From Pseudomonas sp. 21 (GTDB lineage Bacteria > Pseudomonadota > Gammaproteobacteria > Pseudomonadales > Pseudomonadaceae), in the NCBI RefSeq assembly GCF_000955805.1, contig NZ_JYOA01000005.1:228345-292344 (forward strand): a DNA stretch of 64,000 nt, in the 5' to 3' direction. How positions within the stretch are numbered: position 1 is the stretch's first letter; the number at the start of each line of letters is the position of its first letter. Of the stretch, positions 1 to 8,076 are shown one piece after another. The position numbers and the translations under genes were made by a program. The notes under the pieces are model-generated. The model saw nothing but the letters and a program-made list of their open reading frames with translations, was not told the origin of the DNA and ran no database searches.

Positions 1-56
1 CGCGCATGGCGCGCTCCTACAACGGGCCGCCGGCGCCCCTGCTCGCTTCGACGAAC

Positions 57-1424
57 TCAGCGGGTGCCGCGGCGACGCAGGGCGGACGGGCTGAAGTAGG
101 AGTCGTCCGGCACGGCCTGGCCGAAGTCGATGGTGCTCGGCTCTTCGTTGTCCAGGTTCTGCACGTGGTAGCGACGGGCCTGCAGGTCGTGGAAGGTATC
201 CAGAGCGGTCCAGGTGGTAGGCAGCTCGTAGTAGTTCTTCAGATAGGCCAGCGATACACGCCACAGCTCACCGCGACCGTCGTACTGGTCGACTTCGGCG
301 GCGCCCCAGCTGTCTTCGTCCAGGAACAGCACGCGCTTGGAGTAGATGTGGCGCGAGCCCGGCTTCAGGGTGCCTTCGACGACCCACACGCGGTGCAGTT
401 CGTAGCGGGTGTATTTCGGGTTCAGGTGGTTGGGGGTCAGCAGATCCTTGTACTTAACCTCAGGGCTGGAAACCTTGTAGTTGTTGTACGGGATGTACAT
501 TTCCTTCTTGCCGATCAGCTTCCAGTCGTAGCGGTCCGGCGAGCCGTTGAACATGTCGGTGTCGTCGGCGGTACGCAGGCCGTCGGCGGCGGCGATCGGG
601 GTGTCGTAGGCCAGGTTCGGCGCGCGGCGCACGCGGCGCTGGCCGGCGTTGTAGCCCCAGGCCTGACGCGGTTCCTTCACCTGGTCGAGGGTCTCGTGGA
701 CCAGTGCGGCACCACCGGCCAGGCGAGCCGGGCTCTTGGTGAACGACAGGTAGTAGAACAGCAGGTTGTTCAGGTCGGCGAAGCTCTTGCCCTGGATGTA
801 GTACTTGAACAGCGCTTCCTGTTGCGAGGTCACCAGCGAGTAGTCGCCGTTGCGCTGCACGGCCACTTCGGAGGCGCGACGCACGACGTAGGTACCGCGG
901 TAGCGGGCGATGTGGTTCCACACCGCTTCCACGCCGCTCTGCGGGATCGGGAATGGAATGCCGCCGAAGGCATCGACGAAGCCGTTGCCGCCCTCGGCCA
1001 GCTTGGCGCTGGTGGCGTTCTTCAGGGTGTTGTCATACACCCACTGCGGCGCCGAACCACTGCGGCGGCTCGGGTACACCGGCATCTGGAAGGTGTCCGG
1101 GTAGGTGGCGAACAGCGCCAGGGTGCCGGGGGTCAGGTTGGCCTTGTACTGGTCCAGGTTCGCCTTGGTGATGGTGTACAGCGGCTTGTCGGCGGCGAAC
1201 GGGTCGATGTGGTGCTGGCCCGGCTTGTAGCCGGCCGGCGCCTGGGTGATGCCACCGGTCCAGGCCGGGATGGTGCCGGCGGCGTTGCCGGCCTTTTCCG
1301 CGCCCAGCGGGGTCAGGTTCGACTGCAGCTTGGCCGCGTCCTGCGGGGAAACCGCTGCCAGGACGCTGCCGGCCGACAGGGCCAGGGCCACTGCGGCGCC
1401 GACCAGGGTACGCATGTTGCGCAT
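57..1424 (-). CDS. DUF1329 family outer-membrane/periplasmic protein
   Basis: The product is about 455 residues. I start it at the ATG at 1424 because a GGAGA ribosome site lies just upstream and the next residues (MRNMRTLVGAAVALALSAG) form a signal peptide ending near VLAA; a longer in-frame extension to 1484 has no signal-peptide logic. The mature part has the aromatic, Tyr/Trp-rich character and length of DUF1329 proteins, which are thought to share a LolA/LolB-like fold and act in the periplasm or outer membrane. The gene lies 74 bp downstream of a DUF1302 gene in the same direction, the usual partner of DUF1329 in Pseudomonas, so the two are probably one operon. The substrate is unknown; roles with RND exporters or hydrophobic compounds are proposed for the family but nothing here fixes one. 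Confidence 0.85.
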   Translation of the reverse strand: MRNMRTLVGAAVALALSAGSVLAAVSPQDAAKLQSNLTPLGAEKAGNAAGTIPAWTGGITQAPAGYKPGQHHIDPFAADKPLYTITKANLDQYKANLTPGTLALFATYPDTFQMPVYPSRRSGSAPQWVYDNTLKNATSAKLAEGGNGFVDAFGGIPFPIPQSGVEAVWNHIARYRGTYVVRRASEVAVQRNGDYSLVTSQQEALFKYYIQGKSFADLNNLLFYYLSFTKSPARLAGGAALVHETLDQVKEPRQAWGYNAGQRRVRRAPNLAYDTPIAAADGLRTADDTDMFNGSPDRYDWKLIGKKEMYIPYNNYKVSSPEVKYKDLLTPNHLNPKYTRYELHRVWVVEGTLKPGSRHIYSKRVLFLDEDSWGAAEVDQYDGRGELWRVSLAYLKNYYELPTTWTALDTFHDLQARRYHVQNLDNEEPSTIDFGQAVPDDSYFSPSALRRRGTR

Positions 1425-1498
1425 GTTGCTTCTCCGTGAGGTGTGCGCGGCGGGTACTTCTGAACCCCGCCGCGCGGCTTTCATAGGATCTGTTTTCG

Positions 1499-3466
1499 TC
1501 AGAACGAGTACTTGACGTTGAAGCCCACGTTGTCGCGGTCGCGTGCGGCGTTGTTCTGCCCGGCGCCGTAGAACTCGGTGTATTGCAGCTCGGCTTCGAG
1601 GGCGTTCAGGTAGGTTGCCTTGACGCCCAGGGTGTAGGCCTTGCGGCCTTCGATGAAGTTGCCGGTCTGGTAGGAGTTGCCTTCGAAGTCGTCCTTGTAG
1701 ACGGCGTAGGGCGAGATGTTCACGCCAGCGAAGACGTCGTTCCAGGTGCCCGACAGCAGCAGGGTGTAGCCGTAGGCGTTCTTGTTCACCTGATCGTCGC
1801 GGTCGTAGCCGGAGATGTAGGCGCCGTTGCCACGGCCGGAGTAGTAGCGGGTGCTGCCGTCGTACGCGGTGTACTGCAGGTCGCTGCCGCGCAGGTGTTC
1901 GGAGGCCAGTTCCGCCACACCCATCAGCGAGTCGAAGGACAGCGACGGGCCGAAGTTGTAGATGGTGCCCAACGAGGTGTTGAAGGCCTCGACGCGCTCG
2001 TAGTTGTGGATCTGGTCGCGAATCGAGACGTCACCGCCACCGATGTTCACGGTCTTGCCGCTGGCCAGCGCCGGAGCCTGGACCAGCAGGTCGCCGAGCA
2101 GGTCGTTGGTGGTGGCGATGCCGATCGGCAAGTTCGGGCGGTAGGCCAGCTCACCGAACACCGAGGCGTCGCCCACGGTGGTGTTGAAGCTGAAGCCGTA
2201 CATGCGGATGTTCTCGACGTACTCGCGGCGGGCGTTGACCTGGTTGGCGACGTCCACGGAGGTCGCGCCGTTGACCAGGCTCAGCACCTGGCCGGCCAGG
2301 GCGTTGCCGCTGCCCGCAGCGCTCACCAGCTGGTCGTAGGAGGTGAAGCCACCGACGCCGGCGAGCTGATCGAGATCCACGCCCGCGTAGCTGCTGTTCA
2401 GGTCGGCGTAGATGGTCGGCTCTTTGGAGTGGTAGTTGACGAAGTAGAAGCCGAACTCGGTGGAGTTCAGTTCCTCGGCCACATAGTGGAAGGCCACACC
2501 GAACTGACCATCGTTCTTGGCGTTGATGTCCTTGCCAACGTTGGCGACCTTGAACACGCCGTTGGAGTCCAGGTACTGGGTACCCTGCAGGCCGCCCACA
2601 TGGGCTGCGGACAGCTGCGGGTAGAGGCTCTGGAACAGCGGGTTGGAGAGCGCGCCCACGGTGGTGTAGGCGGTGTTGCCGCCATCGGCGAACAGGTCGG
2701 TCTCGGAGAAGAAGGTGCCGACCGGGTCGATGCGGGTCTCTTTCCAGTTCCACTGGTAGAAGGCGTCCATCGACAGGTTGTCGGTCAGGCCGATGTTGAA
2801 GCTCGCGGCTTCAACCGGCATCAGCACTTCCTTCAGCTCAGAGCCCGGCAGGCGGAACTTGGCGGCGTCCACCGGGTTGGTGGTGTTGACGCCACCGCGG
2901 TAGAAGATGCCCTCGCCCCAGTTGAACACCTGGCGGCCCAGGCGCGCGGTCAGCGGGTGATCGGCCACGTCCCAGTTGCCGTAGACGTAGGCATCGAGGA
3001 TCTCGGCGCGGTTGCCGGCGGCGTCGCGGGTCTCGCTGGTGAAGCGGTCGCTGTTGGGGTAGGTCTGGCTCGGCTGCGCCGGATGGTTGTTGTCGTAGTA
3101 GTCGTTGCGCTTGTCCATGATCTGGGTGTCATAGAAAGCCGAGCCACGCACGAACAGGCCGTAGTTCTTGTAGGTCGCTTCCAGGTCGGAAGTGATCTTG
3201 TACACCTCGGAAACCAGGCCAGTGTCGAAGTTGCGGTTGCCGTCGTTGCCGTTGATGTCGTTGTTGGTCTTGTCCTGGCCTTGTACGCGCCACAGGGCGC
3301 CGTAGGACACGGTGCTGTCCAGCGAGCCGGTGACTTCGTTATCGAGGAAGCTGAACTCGACCGCCGTTGCCTGGGCAGACATCAGCAGGGGCAGGATGCC
3401 GGCCAGGGCGAAACCGGCACGAGCAGGCGCATAACGCAAGACAGGCTTGCGAACTGGGATTTCCAT
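1499..3466 (-). CDS. DUF1302 family outer-membrane protein
   Basis: A 655-residue protein with a cleavable signal peptide (hydrophobic stretch at about residues 16-33, ending QATA before VEFSF). The mature chain is rich in Tyr, Asn, Asp and Gly and ends in NVGFNVKYSF, a C-terminal Phe typical of outer-membrane beta barrels. Length and N-terminal features (start of mature protein with a GSLDST segment) match DUF1302. DUF1302 and DUF1329 genes are regularly adjacent in Pseudomonas, as here, and are presumed to work together at the outer membrane. The start ATG at 3466 is preceded by a GGAGTGAG purine stretch. There is a long upstream region (to 3951) that may hold its promoter. Function of the family is not established. 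Confidence 0.87.
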   Translation of the reverse strand: MEIPVRKPVLRYAPARAGFALAGILPLLMSAQATAVEFSFLDNEVTGSLDSTVSYGALWRVQGQDKTNNDINGNDGNRNFDTGLVSEVYKITSDLEATYKNYGLFVRGSAFYDTQIMDKRNDYYDNNHPAQPSQTYPNSDRFTSETRDAAGNRAEILDAYVYGNWDVADHPLTARLGRQVFNWGEGIFYRGGVNTTNPVDAAKFRLPGSELKEVLMPVEAASFNIGLTDNLSMDAFYQWNWKETRIDPVGTFFSETDLFADGGNTAYTTVGALSNPLFQSLYPQLSAAHVGGLQGTQYLDSNGVFKVANVGKDINAKNDGQFGVAFHYVAEELNSTEFGFYFVNYHSKEPTIYADLNSSYAGVDLDQLAGVGGFTSYDQLVSAAGSGNALAGQVLSLVNGATSVDVANQVNARREYVENIRMYGFSFNTTVGDASVFGELAYRPNLPIGIATTNDLLGDLLVQAPALASGKTVNIGGGDVSIRDQIHNYERVEAFNTSLGTIYNFGPSLSFDSLMGVAELASEHLRGSDLQYTAYDGSTRYYSGRGNGAYISGYDRDDQVNKNAYGYTLLLSGTWNDVFAGVNISPYAVYKDDFEGNSYQTGNFIEGRKAYTLGVKATYLNALEAELQYTEFYGAGQNNAARDRDNVGFNVKYSF

Positions 3467-3740
3467 TAGGACTCACTCCATGGACTGATCATTCTTTGGC
3501 GGCGCCGCCAGTGCGCGGTACGCCTTGTCAGCCGTTATTCCACGGCCTTGTTGTCGTCGATCTGAAGGAAATTCCCCCAAGGTGCTCGACACGCCTCCCG
3601 TCCCAATGGACGGGCAAAGGCTAAGCGGGGTCCGTCGGTGCAACCCCAGTGCCAACAGCACCGATGTCTCCGATTCTGCTTACAAAAAATAAAGAATCTG
3701 CGCGCTACTTTTTGTGACTGGTCGTTCACTGATCAAATCA

Positions 3741-3788
3741 AGGGGCCGATTGCGCCATTCACCACCCCGGATGGCGCAATCGGCCCCT
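3741..3788. repeat. perfect 18-bp inverted repeat, 12-nt loop
   Basis: Arms 3741-3758 and 3771-3788 (AGGGGCCGATTGCGCCAT and its exact complement) flank a 12-nt loop. There is no T-run on either side, so it is not a standard intrinsic terminator. It lies about 275 bp upstream of the DUF1302 start and about 160 bp beyond the pepN stop. It may be an RNA stem, a protein-binding site or a backup processing element; I cannot decide. Confidence 0.75.
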
Positions 3789-3873
3789 GAAGGTGCGACG
3801 CAGACACATCGGCGTTTTTCGCCCAATATCACAAAGCGATAAGAATGATATCGATTAATTTCGATAGGTAACA

Positions 3874-3909
3874 AAAAGGTGTTACCAACAAAAGTTGGTA
3901 ACACCTTTT
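3874..3909 (-). terminator. intrinsic terminator of pepN
   Basis: A perfect 16-bp inverted repeat (3874-3889 and 3894-3909, AAAA loop on the plus strand) starts 43 bp after the pepN stop. On the minus strand the stem ends in TTTT and is followed by TG, giving a U-rich tail. The arm AAAAGGTGTTACCAAC is symmetric enough to terminate in both directions, and no plus-strand gene needs it. Confidence 0.85.
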
Positions 3910-3951
3910 CGACCGTGCATTGCGCCCCTGGGACGGGGCGCGGCGGGCGTG

Positions 3952-6624
3952 TTACGCGAGGCTCTTGCTGACCACTTCGTAGACATCGCTGGAAAGCTCG
4001 CCGGACGCCAGGATGCGCTCCAGCTCGGCCTTCATCAGCGCCTGGCGTGCCGGCGCGTACTTGCGCCAGCGGGTCAGCGGCGTCAGCAGGCGCGAGGCGA
4101 TCTGCGGGTTGAGTGCGTTGAGGGTGATGATCTGGTCCGCGAGGAAGCGGTAGCCGGCGCCGTCCGCGCGGTGGAAGTTCACCGCGTTCTGGTTGGCGAA
4201 GGCGCCGATCAGCGCGCGGATCTTGTTCGGGTTCTTCAGGGTGAAGGCCGAATGCTTCATCAGCTCCTGCACACGCTCCAGCCCACCCGGCAGGGTGCAA
4301 CCGGCCTGGACGCTGAACCACTGGTCCATCACCAGCGGGTCGTCCTTGAAGTAGTCGGCGAACATCGCCAGCGCCTCGGCCTTCTCCTTCTCGAAGGAAG
4401 AGTTGACCAGCACCGCGAGCGCGGTCAGGCGCTCGGTCATGTTGTCGCAATCCTTGTACTGCTCCTGGCAGGCAGCGAGCACTTCGGCCTTGCCACTCTG
4501 GATCAGGTAGGACAGCGCGATGTTCTGCAGGCTGCGACGGGCAATGTGCGAGGCCTCGGCAACGTAGGCGGTGTCGCGGGATTGCTTGCGGTTGGCCTGG
4601 TAACGCTCCCACAGCTGTTCGTGCAGCGCCGCGCCGATCTGCTGGCGGGCGAACTCGCGGGCCGCGTGGATCGCCTCGACATCAGCCACTTCGCTGATCT
4701 CGGTGAGGTAGGCCTCGCTGGGCAGCGAGAGCATCTCGGCGACCATGGCCTGGTCCAGGCCGGTGTCCAGCAGCAGGGTGCGGAAGGCGGTGATCAGGCG
4801 CTCATCCAGGACGAGCTTCTCACCACGCTGGTGCTGGCCGATCAGATCCTGCAGGACCTGCACGGACAACTGCTGGCCGGCTTCCCAGCGATTGAAGCCG
4901 TCCTCGTCAAACTGCATGAGGAACATCAGCTGGTCGCGGTCGTAGGGGAAGCTCAGCTTCACCGGCGCGGAGAAGCCACGCAGCAACGACGGCAGCGGTT
5001 TCTCCGCCAGGCCTACGAAGGTGAAGGACTGCTCGGCTTCGGTCACCTGCAGCACACGGTCGCTGCCGTGGGCGTGCTCTTCGCCCTTGAGGCGCAGCGA
5101 CAGGGCGTTGCCCAGCTTGTCGATCAGGCCCATCTGCACCGGGATGACGAAGGGCAGCTTTTCGCTCTGCCCCGGCGTCGCCGGGCAGCTCTGGCGGAAG
5201 GTCAGGGTGTAGCTCTGCGCGGCGGCGTCATAGCTCTCCTCCACCGCCAGGCGCGGAGTACCGGACTGGCTGTACCAGCGCTTGAACTGGGTGAGGTCGA
5301 CGCCGTTGGCGTCTTCCATGGCCTTGATGAAATCGTCGCAGGTCACGGCCTGGCCGTCATGGCGCTCGAAGTACAGGTCGGTGCCCTTGCGGAAGCCGTC
5401 GGCGCCCAGCAGGGTGTGGATCATGCGCACCACTTCCGAACCCTTCTCGTAGACGGTCAGGGTGTAGAAGTTGGAAATCTCGATGAAGGAATCCGGGCGC
5501 ACCGGGTGCGCCATCGGGCCGGCGTCCTCGGCGAACTGGTTGGTGCGCAGGAAGGCCACGTCCTCGACGCGCTTGACGGTGCGCGAGTTCATGTCGGCGG
5601 AGAACTCACTGTCGCGGAACACGGTGAAGCCTTCCTTGAGCGACAGCTGGAACCAGTCGCGGCAGGTCACGCGGTTGCCCGACCAGTTGTGGAAGTACTC
5701 GTGGGCGACCACGCCTTCGACGCGCTGGTGCGCAGCGTCGGTGGCGGTCTCGGCCTTCGCCAGCACGCAGCTGGAGTTGAAGATGTTGAGGCCCTTGTTC
5801 TCCATGGCGCCCATGTTGAAATCGTTGACCGCGACGATCATGAAGATGTCCAGGTCGTACTCGCGACCGTAGACCTTCTCGTCCCAGCGCATGGAGTTCT
5901 TCAGGCTGTCCATGGCGTGCTGGCACTTGTCGATGTTCTCCGGCTCGACATAGATGCGCAGGGTGACTTCGCGTTCGCTCAGGGTGGTGAACTGGTCTTC
6001 CACGCACCAGAGGTCACCGGCGACCAGGGCGAACAGGTAGGCCGGCTTCTTGAACGGGTCCTGCCAGGTCGCCCAGTGCCGACCGCCCTCTTCCGAGCCG
6101 CTAGCCACCGGGTTGCCGTTGGAGAGGAGCACCGGGTACTGGTGTTGCTCGGCCGACAGCGTGGTGGTGAAGCTGCTCATCACGTCCGGGCGGTCAAGGT
6201 AGTAGGTGATCTTGCGGAAGCCTTCGGCCTCGCACTGGGTGCAGAACATCTTGCCGGACTTGTACAGGCCTTCCAGCGCGGTGTTGCTTTCCGGGTGGAT
6301 GCGCACGGTGCTGTCGACGGTGAAGGTCGTCGCCGTCGGCTGCAGGGTCAGGTGGTTCTCGTCGAGCTGATAGTCGCCGGCCTCCAGGGCGCGATCATCC
6401 AGCGCGACAGAGAGCAGCTCCAGCTGCTGGCCGTCGAGCACCAGGGGCGGCAGGCCGTCGCCCGGAGCGCCGGCCGCACGATCCGGGTTGCGGCGCATCA
6501 CCAGCTGGGCGTGGACCAGGGTGTGGTCCTCGTACAGCTCGAAGGTCAGGTTGGTCTCGTCGATCAGGTACTCGGGCGCCTGATAATCCTTGAGGTAGAT
6601 GACTTTCGGTTGCTCGGTACGCAT
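3952..6624 (-). CDS. pepN: aminopeptidase N (M1 metallopeptidase)
   Basis: An 890-residue cytoplasmic zinc aminopeptidase that removes N-terminal residues from peptides. The exopeptidase motif GAMEN is at residues 272-276 and the zinc motif HEYFH at 308-312, followed by the expected downstream Glu in SLKEGFT. Length fits the bacterial PepN group (about 870-890). The N-terminus MRTEQPKVIYLKDYQ is typical of Pseudomonas PepN and supports the ATG at 6624. The gene is a single transcription unit: the next minus-strand gene upstream is 149 bp away and a strong terminator lies downstream at 3874-3909. This corresponds to PA3083 in PAO1, and the rest of the window follows that map. Confidence 0.97.
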   Translation of the reverse strand: MRTEQPKVIYLKDYQAPEYLIDETNLTFELYEDHTLVHAQLVMRRNPDRAAGAPGDGLPPLVLDGQQLELLSVALDDRALEAGDYQLDENHLTLQPTATTFTVDSTVRIHPESNTALEGLYKSGKMFCTQCEAEGFRKITYYLDRPDVMSSFTTTLSAEQHQYPVLLSNGNPVASGSEEGGRHWATWQDPFKKPAYLFALVAGDLWCVEDQFTTLSEREVTLRIYVEPENIDKCQHAMDSLKNSMRWDEKVYGREYDLDIFMIVAVNDFNMGAMENKGLNIFNSSCVLAKAETATDAAHQRVEGVVAHEYFHNWSGNRVTCRDWFQLSLKEGFTVFRDSEFSADMNSRTVKRVEDVAFLRTNQFAEDAGPMAHPVRPDSFIEISNFYTLTVYEKGSEVVRMIHTLLGADGFRKGTDLYFERHDGQAVTCDDFIKAMEDANGVDLTQFKRWYSQSGTPRLAVEESYDAAAQSYTLTFRQSCPATPGQSEKLPFVIPVQMGLIDKLGNALSLRLKGEEHAHGSDRVLQVTEAEQSFTFVGLAEKPLPSLLRGFSAPVKLSFPYDRDQLMFLMQFDEDGFNRWEAGQQLSVQVLQDLIGQHQRGEKLVLDERLITAFRTLLLDTGLDQAMVAEMLSLPSEAYLTEISEVADVEAIHAAREFARQQIGAALHEQLWERYQANRKQSRDTAYVAEASHIARRSLQNIALSYLIQSGKAEVLAACQEQYKDCDNMTERLTALAVLVNSSFEKEKAEALAMFADYFKDDPLVMDQWFSVQAGCTLPGGLERVQELMKHSAFTLKNPNKIRALIGAFANQNAVNFHRADGAGYRFLADQIITLNALNPQIASRLLTPLTRWRKYAPARQALMKAELERILASGELSSDVYEVVSKSLA

Positions 6625-6718
6625 GGCTTTTGGCCCCTTGGCAGGCGGCCGGCGCGGTGGGCCGGCCGGAGGAATCTGGTACTGACTCTAGCGAGCTAGA
6701 GCGAAGCGGGCGAGTCGC

Positions 6719-6744
6719 GCACGCATCTATCCCTAGATGCGTGC
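6719..6744 (-). terminator. hairpin after the YeaC/DUF2797 operon, possible terminator
   Basis: A perfect 11-bp inverted repeat (6719-6729 and 6734-6744, loop TCCC) begins about 30 bp after the DUF2797 stop. A second perfect 7-bp hairpin follows at 6686-6701. Neither has a run of Ts, so termination is inferred from position and stem strength only. Confidence 0.45.
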
Positions 6745-6773
6745 CACGAACCGGAAATTCAATGCGGTGTCGA

Positions 6774-7601
6774 TCAGGCGCTGATGGCCAGCTGGTACGC
6801 GGTGAACTTGCGCACGTTGATCACGCCGGTATCGAAGATCAGGTACTGGCCCTTGATACCCTGCAGGGTACCCTCGACCACCGGCGTCTTGTCCAGATCG
6901 AAGCTGGTGATCTTGGCCAGGTAGGCCTCTACCGGATAGCGGATCTCGATGGGCTGCATGTCGATCACCGGCTGGATCGCCTGCAGGCCAAAGCGCTGCT
7001 GCAGGGCGACGATGCCCTCGGCGCAGGCGTCGAAGATCTGCTCGCGGATGGCCACCAGGTCCAGCGGCTCGGCCTCGCCCTTGAGCAGCGCGCGCCAGTT
7101 GGTGCGGTCGGTGACCTGGCTGCGCAGCAGGTCCTCGACGAAGCCGGACTGCTGGCGGGTCGCCACGCGCATGATCGGCAGCGCCTGGCGCGCGCCCTGG
7201 TCGATCCAGCGCGTCGGCACCTGGGTGGCGCGGGTGATGCCCACCTTGGCTCCCGAGGAGTTGGCCAGGTAGACCACGTGATCGGTCATGCAGAAACGCT
7301 CGCCCCACTCCGGCTCGCGGCAGGAACCATCCTCGTAGTGGCACTTCTCCGGGCTCATGATGCAGCTGTCGCATTGCGCCAGCTTGGTGAAGCACGGGTA
7401 GCAGTAGCCCTGGGCGAAGCTCTTCTTGGTCTTGCGCCCGCAGTGGCAGCAGTTGATCTCGCCCAGGTACTCCAGGCGCACCGTCTTGCCGATCAGTGGG
7501 TTCACCGGAACCTGCGAATCGCCCAAGCGGAAGGCGTACTGCACGGGGCTTTCCAGGCGCGCCGACATCTTGTCCAGGGCGCCGCGTCCAATCTCCTGCA
7601 T
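6774..7601 (-). CDS. DUF2797 family protein
   Basis: About 275 residues. The start is the ATG at 7601, which overlaps the TGA of the upstream YeaC-like gene (ATGA), so translation is probably coupled; the reading frame upstream of it is antisense-like noise. The protein carries four CxxC-type pairs in the first third (CCHCGRKTKK, CYPCFTKLAQCDSC, and a Cys near CREPEW), suggesting a bound metal, followed by a region with GITRATQVPTRWIDQGA, which is characteristic of DUF2797. The family is widespread in gammaproteobacteria and uncharacterised. It matches the PAO1 gene next to pepN. No membrane segment or signal peptide is seen. Confidence 0.88.
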   Translation of the reverse strand: MQEIGRGALDKMSARLESPVQYAFRLGDSQVPVNPLIGKTVRLEYLGEINCCHCGRKTKKSFAQGYCYPCFTKLAQCDSCIMSPEKCHYEDGSCREPEWGERFCMTDHVVYLANSSGAKVGITRATQVPTRWIDQGARQALPIMRVATRQQSGFVEDLLRSQVTDRTNWRALLKGEAEPLDLVAIREQIFDACAEGIVALQQRFGLQAIQPVIDMQPIEIRYPVEAYLAKITSFDLDKTPVVEGTLQGIKGQYLIFDTGVINVRKFTAYQLAISA

Positions 7602-7861
7602 CAGTGCAGAGAATTGGAGGAGAAGAGGATGTTCGGGATCGGCTCGGCGTGGGATTCGCAGGCCTGCGGGCCCATGTAGCCGGTGCGCTGGTCCTCGGGC
7701 AGGTTGTCCATCTCCCAGGCGATCATGGCCTGCAGCGACAGCTCCTTCTGCTCCTGGGACAGCTTGCGGCCATCCGGCCATTTGCCGATTTCCACGGCCA
7801 GCTTGAGGCTCTCGTAGATTTCGGGGGTGATGTTCTCGATCATTTCGGCGAAGGACGACAT
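7601..7861 (-). CDS. YeaC family (DUF1315) small protein
   Basis: An 86-residue protein starting MSSFAEMIENITPEIY at the ATG at 7861; a longer in-frame extension to 7924 is rejected because the family begins at this Met and an AGGAGCCGG ribosome site lies just before it. It is soluble, acidic and matches the DUF1315/YeaC family (WPDGRKLSQEQ and RTGYMGPQ segments). Function is unknown. It is the first gene of a two-gene operon with the DUF2797 gene, with which it overlaps by 1 bp of the start codon and stop codon. Confidence 0.88.
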   Translation of the reverse strand: MSSFAEMIENITPEIYESLKLAVEIGKWPDGRKLSQEQKELSLQAMIAWEMDNLPEDQRTGYMGPQACESHAEPIPNILFSSNSLH

Positions 7862-7958
7862 GGGCCGGCTCCTGCTGGGGAAAAACGAAGCGGGCATTCT
7901 ACCGGGCTGTGCGCCTGGGCGCACGAACGTCGGTCAATCGGTTGCCCGGCCGCATTCA

Positions 7959-8037
7959 TGTAGGAGCGAGCTTGCTCGCGAACCGCCTAACTCCGCAGCG
8001 TCCGGCGAGATTGTTCGCGAGCAAGCTCGCTCCTACA
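7959..8037. repeat. REP/REPIN-like palindrome, copy 1
   Basis: A left arm TGTAGGAGCGAGCTTGCTCG and its near-perfect reverse complement at 8013-8037 enclose about 29 bp. This is the common Pseudomonas REP sequence in paired, inverted form (REPIN). Three more copies occur in this window (19664, 48448, 58327). It lies between the start of the YeaC gene and the stop of the rhomboid gene. Confidence 0.9.
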
Positions 8038-8040
8038 GGG

Positions 8041-8076
8041 TCAGGGTCAGGGTCAGGGTCAGGGTCAGGGTCAGGC
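8041..8076. repeat. TCAGGG hexamer tandem repeat at the rhomboid stop codon
   Basis: Five exact TCAGGG copies (8041-8070) followed by TCAGGC, and preceded by ACAGGG next to the REP element. On the minus strand the first TGA (8073-8071) is the stop codon of the rhomboid gene, and each further repeat (CCCTGA) carries a TGA in the same frame, giving a series of in-frame backup stops. The repeat could expand or shrink by slippage without changing the protein. Confidence 0.9.

Larger units (their letters stand above)
3467..3951. other. 485-bp intergenic region without a gene
   Basis: The space between the DUF1302 gene and pepN holds no convincing ORF with a ribosome site. It contains two perfect inverted repeats described separately: an 18-bp one at 3741-3788 and a terminator-like one at 3874-3909. 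The stretch 3660-3740 is locally AT-rich and may carry the DUF1302 promoter, but I could not pick a clear -35/-10 pair. Confidence 0.7.

Noticed and set aside
3895-6699. A 934-codon open frame on the plus strand
   Set aside because: Antisense shadow of pepN, without family sequence.
8041-8076. CRISPR-like repeat
   Set aside because: The units are 6 bp with no spacers, so this is a simple tandem repeat.
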